From positions 40,625,079-40,689,078 of the forward strand of contig CM049309.1 of assembly GCA_026874595.1 (NCBI GenBank): a stretch of DNA of 64,000 nt, given 5' to 3'. Source of the stretch: Sipunculus nudus (taxonomy: Eukaryota > Annelida > Sipuncula > Golfingiida > Sipunculidae). Positions 48,801-60,800 of the stretch are shown in pieces. The stretch's first letter is position 1. Every line of letters starts with the position of its first letter. The notes beneath the pieces are model-generated. The model was not told the origin of the DNA and did not search any database. It saw nothing but the letters and a program-made list of their open reading frames with translations. Both the position numbers and the translations under genes were made by a program.

Positions 48801-51800
48801 AGAGTGTAGTGACATCATCCAATCAGCGCCCCTCAACTGAGGCTGTTTTTGTATATGACCAATAACCTTGACTGCCATAAGTGGGTCTGATATGTGGTAA
48901 CATGTAGGCTGATTTCTCATATTTTTAAATAATTCTGTTTCTTAAATAAAGTGGATAGAAGGTAGGTATTTATTTACCCTATTGAGAGTAAGGTCCTTTA
49001 ATTCTCTACCTACACTCATTTTCCCCTTAAAATGTAACTAAAAAATGTTCATAGCTAAAAAAACAGATGGACATGATGAGATGAAACGGACTATAGTGTA
49101 ATGTATTTCAGTCCCAGCAACTCTTGGACCACTGGCGAGAAATGTTGAAGACTTGGTTTTTATAATGAAGCATCTGTTAATACCTTACTTATTTGAACTT
49201 GACCCATCTGCGGCACCAATAGAGTTCAGGTCTGAGGTGAGCATTGCATTTAAGGCTATCCCATGTATAATTTAATCTGTCATTTTGACGTATGGTTAAA
49301 TTGAAAAATACAACAATGGCAATAACCCTATTGTGCACCTTATACATGTGATACATAAAATACCAGCAGTGGTGCCAGAAGGAATGTACTTAGTATGTTT
49401 CAGATTTTTTTTGGTGACTGATGGCTAAATAATTTCCAGAAGGACATAATAAATTAATAAATGATACATAAAGTGAGTTATTAAGGAAGAGTATAAACCT
49501 TTAATGTTCAAACCACATATTTCAGGTTGATATACTGTGGTTTCCTTCATATTCGCAAGGGTAATATTTTGCGATTTTCACTTTTTCATTGCTTTATTGG
49601 GGTTCCATTTTTGCGATCTTACCGTTCAGTAATCTACACAGTCTATCCCTAATCAAATTGTTTAATATGCGCCCTTAATCTGGACAGTTTGATTAGGACC
49701 CACAACAATGAGTAGCAATTCTAGTTCCCTATAGACAGATAATAAGAAAGATCTTGTATTATTTTTATTGTCTACTTTGATTTACAGATAACATAAAATA
49801 TAAATGTTATTATGTATGATATCAGACTTTTGCTTTTAGAATATCAAAGCTACAAGCATGGTCACATGGATAACATACATAAAAGTGCCAATTGATAAGG
49901 CTGTATTTTTTTTTTTGGTGAAGGTTTTTTATTAATGCTTGCTTAACTTAGTATTATGAACATCTGCAGAATTCCATTCCGGTTTCTGACAATCTGACAG
50001 GGGTTTACATGCAATTATTCTGGCATCAACCAGGCTAGGTGTATTACTCCTGCAGGTCTTGGGTGTGTGTCTTCCCCATTTCAGGGTCATAACATGGTGG
50101 AACCCCCAAAAGTTGCACTGGTGCGTGAGTGAAACACAACTATTGGGCACAGTCTCCCCATTAATCCTGCAGAGCGCTCACCTTTGGGTTGGAGCCGACC
50201 GTGAAAAATCTCACCGCCTCGGCTGAGTTTCGAACTCATGATCTACCGGCTTTGAGCCCTGTGCTCTACCCCGGAGCCACAGAAGCCGGTTAAAGAGGCT
50301 GTATTATAAACCACTGCTCACCAGTTTAGATGAGAGGCTCATTCATAAAGATTTCATTTTTGCAATTTTTTTTCTATTTGCAAATATCACAGATATGAAA
50401 ACTATGCAAACAAAAAGCCAATCACAGTATTTATCTGTTTTAATTTATTAATTCAGATTTATTTAAATATATAGTAGAACAAAGAATATCTGTATCTCTT
50501 TTTTTTTAAAAATCATTTTTCAGAAATTCAAATTAAGGAACAAAAATTTACCTCAATTAATTGTTTCACTGCTATTGAAAGGAAAATAGGATTAATGATG
50601 AATAAAATGATGCCAGGATTAGCATATTAATGGAATGCTGATAATGATAGGCCTAAAGTACATATCAACATATTGGCAGTATACTTCTTGAAAAAAATGT
50701 GTGACCTCGCATATCTCGTAACCTCAATTATCCGAACAAATTTTATGTTCCCCAAACCATTTGGATATTCGAGGTTCTACTGTATCTGTTTTATTTTTTT
50801 AAGCTTTATGAGACAACAAGACCTTTGACCATTGGGTACTACGTCCAGGATGGGATATTCCATGCTGTTCCATCACAAGAGAGAGGTGTTCTGGAGGCAA
50901 AAGCCGCACTGGAGAAACTGGGTCATAAAGTGAGCTATATAAAAAAAAACTTAAGCAGTGTTTATATGATATGTAAAATTTTATTTTGATACAAAATGAC
51001 ACCTAATTCATTGTTACAACTGGTTATTTGTGTAATTTTTTAAATAAAACAAAATCATATTTAGTAGTGGTATCTGATTAAAGGGGCCCAATCATCTATC
51101 TGACTTTTGTAAACTAAAGGTAATCCCTTCCAGCTTTTACAAAAATCGGCCAGAAAACGTGGATATCACTGCACACAGGCTGCTTGTTTTGTTTATATCT
51201 TTGTGTTTATAATGTGTGGGGACCCACCAAAATAATCAAAACAAATTCAGCAAGGGCATCTGGAAGCAAAACAGATTAGCCAGAGCTTTGCATATGGCGT
51301 TTTGCAACAAGTGACCTTTTTACCCCCGAATATATGCAAACAACAGCCAAAGGTTACATATTTTTCCTTTTTGTCAACACTGCTGTGTTTACAAACATGT
51401 TGTTGATAAACAAGTGCACACATCCTTCATGATGGCCTTGTAGGAACTTCACAACCAAAATTACCCTTAGATCATTAATATATTGACAGAGGAAGCCAGA
51501 AATCATATTAATTCTTTTCCAAAAGGTAGGTGATTGGGCACCTTTAAGAGTATCTTGCTGATGTGACAGACATACAAGAAACCTTGATGTGTATCAAGTC
51601 AAATGCTTTAAAGAATCCTGGTTGACCTAACAACTATAAGCTTCTTATTAGAAATGAGAATCTTTAATAACAAAAAGATGTAGATTGACATTTCTTGTAC
51701 TTGTTGTTTATTATCCGATGTGCTGATTCTTACCAGCTGGTGCCATGGAAGCCTTCTGGTGATGTGGTTGAAGTCGCAAAGTTTTATGGCCGCTCAGTGT

Positions 51801-54800
51801 TTGGGGATGGCGGTAAAGAGCTTACCTCCTGTGTGTAAGTAGAATACATCTAAAGTTTATGTCTGTCCTCTTTTCATTAGATAACCATTCCAGCCAGCTA
51901 TTTTTTCTCATGGGCAGAAATGATAAGGTTCCATATAACACCAAGGAAATTCATATGTAATGTGTAATATTTGTGGAGGAACTCAACAATTAAGTAACTG
52001 TGAACTGTATTCTCCAAGCCATGGGGACATTGTTATGCCCCTTAAAAGTAAGACTCTTGTAAGTAAAATTAACACAGAAGGCTTAATTTATCAGGAATGG
52101 CTTTTATATCATGAGATTTGGTGTACAACCTATTGATATTTTATAAATTTAACTGCTGCACAGGACTGCTAGGTTTATTTTCATTTATTTTTGTACAAAT
52201 TTTCACTGCATTTTTTAAAATGATATATAGGATTCAATCATTCACAAGTAACAAAGCACAAATCTTAATTGTTTATTCCTCACAGCCTGATAACAAGATA
52301 GATCTCAATTTTATTTGTTTGTTATCCAAAAATAAGGTCACTTTCACCTATAATCTGTGAGCCATAATGTGAATGCATTGGTTTTTAGCTTCACTGAAGT
52401 TGTAAATAATATTACTATGGAAGACCAGCTACTTTGGAAAAACTCCATATGTGTACAGACATTTTAGGGAAGTAAAATTTTCCAATAAAAATTACCTTTT
52501 GAAAGGCAGGACATTAAGAACTATGTGATAAGGTTCTAAATAGACTTTCGTCCTTAATATTTTTTCCATGTTTTTGTTCATAGTGGATGCATTGGTCATT
52601 TGGTCTCTGGTAAAGAGCAGTCAAGCGATAATTATACATATCACAGGCCTCCAAATTGTATGTAATACAGTAATTAAACCAGTTATTTGGTTATGCAAAT
52701 ATTTTAAGGACTGAATATAAATTTTATGCTTTTTTTCAGGGAGAATGACAAAGTTGACCATGCATTTGGACTGTTGAATTTTGGTCTGAGGCTACCAAAC
52801 TTTATGAAGAGGGCATTAGCATATATTGCCAAATTCTTTGTAAGTCATTGTTAATACCAGTTCATCCTGTACTCTCTATCAAGGTTACACATCATTATTA
52901 TCTTCAAGGTCAAATCTGCACTATTCTAGGGTTTTTGTGACCCCCATAACTTTTGAAGTACTGAAGGTTTTTTCTTCAAATTTGACACATCAGTTCTTTT
53001 GCCAAAATCTAGGAAGAGTTCAAAAACCAGTGACCTTGGCTTTTATCTTCAAGGTAAAATCTGCTTAAATTTAGAATCATTGTTTTGAGATAGTGCTTTT
53101 TTACCCCTAATATTTTGGGAAGGCCCATTGGGGGAGGGGGGGGGGGGGGTGGGGAAGATATATGTTTGTTTTTTTCCTGTTCATAGAATTTACCAGTTTT
53201 TATTAATATGCAGACCTTTCTATTTCTTGACATGAAAGAGGTGTTTAAATGCATGAGAAAAAACCATTATTTAGTTTATGAATGGCCTGTATTTGATGAA
53301 AAATTTAAAATCATGTCATGGGTTTAATAATAATATCCTATACACCATGTCAAGTCCTGTATATACATTTGTATTTGTTGACCTTTGACCTTGTGACCTC
53401 AAAATGGACAGGTTTCTTCTTCCATGGGTGGGTTAGCTATATGTGCAAGAAGAAGGGTTTTGGTCAAAAGGTTTGGCTTGAAATAGGTCCCCAAGCTTTT
53501 TAAGAAGTGGGTCCTGTGGCCTTGAACTTTGACCCCCTGACTTCAAAATCAAAAGGATTCTTCATCTGTAGGTTGGTGAGCCAAATGTGCAAGATGAGAG
53601 GTTTTGGTTAAATGGTTTGGCTTTGACTCTGTGACCCCAAAATCCATAGGGTTTTTCTTTCATGGGTAGGTCAGCCATATGTGCAAGATAAAAGGTTTTG
53701 GTCAAAAGGTTTGGCTTGTAAAAAAACAAGCCAATTCTGGACAAACGGACAGAAGGGTGCACAAAGGGAAGCATTACTATACCCCCTTCGTAACTTCATT
53801 GAGAGGGGATAACAGGTTTTCCCAGTTATTATAATTGATATTGATTTATCAATTAACTTATCCTTTCTGCTTACTATCTGTTAATGGCTTTGTTTCTTTG
53901 GTTCTTCACTAGAAAACAGAACTTTATGTTTTAATATTGAATATGAGCACAGTTGATGTTTGATTATATAATTGTCACAGTGTTAGTATTCTAGCTGCAT
54001 TAAATGTTAATATATTACATGGTTGGTTTAAAGATGTCAATTTGATTCATGTCTGTACTACCATTTGATAATGATTACATTGGCTTTGATTATCTGTTCT
54101 TCTGTTTATAGATTCCTATTCAGGCAGGTGTTATGAGCACTTTGACAGGAGCAAGGTATGTGACACAGTTTAAATCAAGTTTCACTGAATGATAAATCAG
54201 TCTGAATGATAAAGCAATCTGTTCAATGTTCAGAGCGTACTTACCTCTGGTTACACCAAATTTTATTGAGATTATCTCCCCCCCCCCCCAGTCGAAAAGT
54301 CTTGGTACTTCCTTACAAAGACATACAGCGCAGGGGCCATGGTGTAATGGTTAAGGAGTAGGCTTACAGTGGAGAGGTTGTGTGTTTAAATACCAGTCAG
54401 ACCCCTACCTTGCCAAGACCTCTAGGCAAGGTCCCAACCATGTGCCCCTGTCCACCCAGGAGTAGAAAAGGGGTCCAATTACACTGGGCAGGTTCCCCAT
54501 CTAAGAGGAGTTTTAACTCTTTAAGTCGCTTCACACAACAGAAAACGGGATATGCTCCAGCCTGATGAGACAGGCCGTGGTGTAAAAGCCCAACAGACTT
54601 TTCCCTTACAGGTGAGGAAAAACAATATTCTGGAGTGATACCCTGGTCTTAATCTGATTAAAAATACAATTAAATTATTTATATCTTTTCTATTAAATGC
54701 CCTCAGGTCCAGAATTTTGCATTCAAATATATTCATAATATATTGTGTTATCTTTTACCTTGTTAAACTAACAGACAACATGACATGAGTGAAAATATGA

Positions 54801-57800
54801 TACATCAAGTGTCACTGGCAGAGGTTTTAAAACACCATATATACGTCACAATATCTGTGATATGTGTTATCATGAACACAGGGAAATTTATCCATATTTT
54901 AGGTTAGAGTGATAAGGCCAAAATAATTATAAAAGTAATGGTTCTCAGGCACCTCCCCCATCAATTTTTACCCCCCCCCCCCCATCAAGCATTTTTATTT
55001 TGATTTTTATCTTTCAAGAAGATAAAATAAAACAATTATGATACAATTTCCTTTGTTATGTAGTGCTTTTACCTGTTTAGCAAAAAAAAAACCTGTTATT
55101 TAATTGCTTTTACCAGATCATATGACATATTTATCAAAATATACAATAAAGGTAAAAAAAAAATGACACCCGCAGTGATTTCTGAAAAAAATTGCCTGAG
55201 AACCATACCTTTGTATTTTTTGGCCTAACCTATTACTAATGTGGACAGATACTGTGTACCATCTTCTAAGCTTCAGTGATATGACATTCTCAATGAGTAG
55301 GAATCCACTGTTGAATGGAAAGACTACACCGAGAATACAACAGATTGAAAAGATAAAGATAGTATAGGTTTCCTGCATTTTATATTTGTATATTTATCTT
55401 AACAGCTCTTGTTTTTTGGTATATTTAAAAAAAGTTATGTACTGTTATGCATAAAAACTAGAAAATAAATTTTTTCCATATGGTATGGGAAAAAAGTATT
55501 CTATTGTGGACAGAGTCAAGACAGAATTTGACATTCTATGATAATCTCTAGGAGCTTTTATGTCTTTTTTAATGTTTATTGAAGGTCAGAGATATACTTC
55601 TATATATGTTTATGATTTTGTAGTGATGTAGCAGAATGGTGGAAACACACAAAAGAAGTCAAAGTAAGTATGTTTTCAATCATTGACATATTGAAAAGAT
55701 CAGTATCTTCCTTTTATGCACCTGAAACATATGGAAGATTGTATTGAATGAACAGTAAATTTTTGTGGTCAGTTCACTAATAGGTATATGTAGCTTTGTT
55801 AATTAAACTTTATTTCTTTGATGCTCCTGTCACACATGTCAGTCAGTTCCATTATTATGTGCAACATATTGAACACATTTAAATGTATGGATATTACCTA
55901 GTACCTTAAATGTTTACAATATACAAAAACACTGTAATCTATAAGGGCAATGTAAATTGATCATTGGATCATCTGCATCAGTTGACCGGTCATCAGTTAT
56001 AATAAATATATATGTCAGAGACAAGATTGAAATCCAGGCGGATTTTAAATTCGCCTAGACGAGATTGCAATTGTGATCTCGCCTAGGCAAGATTGCGATT
56101 GTGATCTCGCCTAGACAGATTTTAAACTCGCCTAGACGAAATCACAATCGCAATCTCGCCTAGGCAAGATTAAAATCCATCATGAAGCAGAGCATGATTT
56201 TAATTTTTTCATGGTCACATGCATAAATGATTTATTAAGATCTATGAATCTAGAAATCATACCTATTCTGATATGATATAATACTGTACCAAAATGGCAG
56301 TTATCCTGTACCACAGTCTACATAAATACTGAAGCTTCACAAAATACCTCACAAAACTTTAAAAAAAAAAAATCAGAAGATTATTATATACATTAGAAGA
56401 AAAGACTGAATAAGACAAAGAAATATTCACATGTATACATCTGTGTATCAACCTTTACCTAATCTCATATGATGTTGAATTATCAAAAAAAAAAAATGAA
56501 TGGTGTATCAAAGTCCATCATAAATACTGATACCCTGCATATTTTGTACCATGAGTGTTCATGTTTTGACTGTTGACTGTTGAGTACCTGGGTGAAACTT
56601 GAACTAGATCAACCAGCTGCCAAGCTTGGCGAGCAAGGAAAAAGTTCATATACAATGCTCTGATTTCATACTACAAATTATGATGTCTCTAATTGCCATT
56701 TATTAAATACAATTACAAATTATTTTTTTATATAAATTATTAGTGATTTTTACAACTCCAAGTTTGTTAAGAAAACTGGGAAAAAAATAAAGATTAATTA
56801 ATTTTAAGCTAAAATTGGTATCATATGGATGCTGTAGCCCACATGAAACACATCAAAGGTGAAAGAAATATTTAAATACCTATTTAATAATTATATTTCC
56901 AAAATTAATGTTAATTATTACATCAATAATTATAACATTACTGTGAAAATTAATTTTGAATATTACATTAATAGTATAATATTCAGTATATATTAATAAA
57001 TATATTAATTGTGAACTATACATAACCATTCAGTGTTAAAATATTGAAAGTCTGATGGAAAACATCTTTCATATGTCAACTACAATGCATAATATGTTAG
57101 GAAATCAGATCAGATCATTATTTTAATCTTGCCTAGGCAGATTTTAAACTCGCCTAAGTGATATCAGGCAGATTTTAAATTTGCCTGGATGATACCAGAC
57201 AGATTTTAAACTTGCCTAGGCGAGATTAAAATCCTTGCCTGCCTCATAATGGATTTTAATCTCGCCTAGGCGAGATTGCGATTGTGATCTCGTCTAGGCG
57301 AGTTTAAAATCCATCCAGGCGAGATCACAATCGCAATCTCGCCTAGGCAAGATCACAATCGCAATCTCATCTTGGCGAATCCGCCTGGATTTCAATCTCG
57401 TCTGTGACATATACATACTGCAAATTAGTGGAAATTGGATTTTTAAGGCTGATCTTTCTGTGTTATATTAAAAGAAGTACATTTAGTATACAAGAAGAAT
57501 ATGTCATATGTACATAACAAATTGATATACTTGGCATACAGGGGTACAGGAGTGAAGTTTTAGCCGACTGGAAAGCCAATGGTCTTGATGCTGTGATCTG
57601 CCCAGGGTTTGGGTGTAATGCTCTACCAGTTGGACATGCTCAGTTTGCTATTGGTTAGCATTTTCATCTATAAGAATTTGTGACTAGTTAAAAAAATATT
57701 TACATAGTTAATTCAGTTTAATCTGTACATCATGCTGAAAGGTCAAGGAAATGTTAACATTTATTTGTAGCAGAAGGTTAAGTTTTGTTTGATGTTTTGT

Positions 57801-60800
57801 ACCTCATCTTTCTTACTTCTCCAACAAAATTCGGTATTTTACCACGATAATATGACAATTTGCATACATAATCATTTGCGATTGATTATGTAAAAATGCA
57901 GTTGATTTAATTGATTATGAAAGAGGATGAACAATCATTGATATAATTGATTAATTGGCACAACGTTAATATACATCAAGTTTAAGATACAGTGTTTTGA
58001 CTCCTCTGAGGGACTATTTTTTGGTTTTGTGAATCACTGAGGCTGTGATGTGAGGATTTAACATCAGGCTGTTCAGCTGAATGTCAGTATGTTGCTTCCA
58101 ACAGGTGCTGTATCCTATACAGCTGCTTACAATGTTCTGGACTTTCCTGCTGGATCATTACCCGTTACAAGGGTAACAGCTCAAGATGAGGCTAAGATGG
58201 CAGACTACCCTCTCAAAGATTTATGGCATAGACAAATCAAAAAGGTAAAATTACCTTAAAGTAATTATCACATTGTAAACACTCTAAACGTCTCTGCAGT
58301 GCTACGATTTTTTAAGGGAAGAGTACTTTCTATATCATATTTTATTAGGTGTAAATACTTTTTTTCTACAGTTGTGCATTTTAACATTCCCTTATAATTG
58401 TTAAGACTTTTTCTATTAATTTTTCTTGCATAATTTTCATAATACAGTGAAACCTTGTTGTGTCGAAGTCAAAGGGACCCTCAGAAAACTTCGAAACATC
58501 CGAGGTTCGACACAAGTGGTTTTATTTGGTAATAATTTAACTAGAGTTGTCCGTAATTTCGAGTTTGTAACTTTGACATAAGCGGGGTATTCAACTTAAG
58601 CGAGTTGGACACACAAGGTTACACTGTATATATACAGCTTATAATTGTTAAGACTATTTTCTATTAAATTTTCTTGCATAATTTTCATAATATATACATA
58701 TTGGCAGCACTGCCTCTGAAAATCAAAATAGGTGTTGGTGTCTAATGGTCACCTGCTGTCCATTTTCATTCTGTCTGGACATCCATTTTAAAGGATTATT
58801 TTATATAAACATTTCGACTTCTTTCACTGGACAGCTCAGACTGCTTCTGTTCTCCAGGTTGAGATCCCATGACAGTGACACTCATGATAACTTACCAGGG
58901 CTTTGCTGGATTATCATGAAACTCATTAACTACTAACCAGTGGATTATCTTGCACATGTTTGATTATTGGCAGAATTCATGAATATTTAATGAGGTCAGA
59001 GGTCAACAGACTACTTTTTGGTTTTACTGTAACAACTTTCTAGGAACATGTTGCAGTTTGATGAAACTAAACAGAAATATAAACTAATATAAAATCCCAG
59101 CCAAGTTTGATTCCTTGTAAAATCCATGCATATTTAATGAGGTGAGATGTCACCTGACTTTGGTGGAGTCATGAAGACTATAGTCTGTTTCATCAACTGC
59201 TGTCCACCTGTATTTTGTGGATGATATGCTTAAAAGTTTATATTTTTCAATAATTTAAAGAAAACAACATATGGAAGTAACAACCTAATATGGCAATTCA
59301 GAATATTACAATAAATACCCTGTTAATGTTTTACTACATTTTAGTCTCTATACCATGATCTGGCAGATATGATGTGTCCTTCCATGAGTAGCCATCTTTG
59401 TTTGAGCTGGTTATATTTTTTAGAGTGTTTACATGAGAACATCCAATCAGCAGCTGTCATTTGAGGCTGATTTTGCATGTGACCAATGACCTTGACCGCC
59501 AAAAGTGGGTCTGGAATGTTGTGAAATATAGACTGATTTCTGATATTCTCAGAAAATTCTATTTCTCAAAAAATGTGTAAGGTAGGTATACAGTTACCTT
59601 GTTAAAAATTAGGTCCTTTAATCCTCTCCTCTACACTATAATTGTTTCCCTTTAAATGTAACTAATAACAATTTTCATAGCAAAAAACAGGTGGACATGA
59701 GGGGATCAAACAAACTATAATAAAAATCTGATGGATTTTCATGAAACTCACAATAACTACAGTTCGATTTTAAGTTAAATTCACACCTATTTAATAAGAT
59801 CAGAGGACAACAGGCTTTTTGTGGTGTTGCCCTGATAACTTACCAGGAATACAATGGATTTCAATGAAACTCAAAAGAAATATTAACCAATATGATATCT
59901 CATGTACGTTTGATTATCAGCAAAATCCACATATATGTAATAGGGTAAGATGTCACCAAACTTTGGTGGTACTGTAATGAATCTGATGGATTTTCATGCA
60001 ACTTGCTATAACAATTATCCAATAGTTTCTCACCTGAAAAACTGCACATATTTAATGAGGTCATATGTCACTATATTTCCTTATGGAGTTACTGTGATAA
60101 ATTGGAATTTGACGGGTTTTGTTGACATTCAGTTTAAATTTTTTTATCATTGAAGTAACTCTCCTGAGTTCAACTGTCTTCAAAATCTGTGCATATAAGG
60201 TCGAAGGTCTCAAGACTTATGAAAGAATGAGATGTATGTATTATGCACACCTGTGGTGCGTCTGTTGTCCCATGGCATCACTCCTCCAGCAGCCAGTCAT
60301 GTTTTAGCTCATATTCTGTGTGGGGCACAAGTACACATTCACAAATGAAAGCACGTGGCTAATAGGTCTGCTTGACTTACCAGTCAGGGATGGAGAACTT
60401 GAGTCCGGACTCGCCCACTTTTTTAAGGGACTTGGAGTAGTACTTGGCTTGGACTTGAACTTTGATGAAAGGACTCGAGATATCATGCTGAGTACATTTA
60501 AAAGTCTAGCAAAAGGGAAGCTCTGTCACATACTATAAAGGCATTAATATACATAGGTAAACTTCTATATATATTCTGTTGCATCAGCAGATGTTGATTA
60601 CAATGTGGGGGTTATCCTCTAAATCTTTAAAATATTATCACACACTATGACACTAAACCTGAAGAAGGACCAAAGGCCAAATATGATGCGTAAAACTTCA
60701 TAACTAAAACCAACATATATATTTTGCAACATTCAGGTTCTGATGAAACTTGACATGGCATCTGTCAGGGGTTGGCAGCCTCACTTGGATAGTTACAATT

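Noticed and set aside
50216-50290. Possible minus-strand tRNA gene
   Set aside because: Same reasoning: the tRNA-like head is followed by a SINE body shared with 5447-5760.
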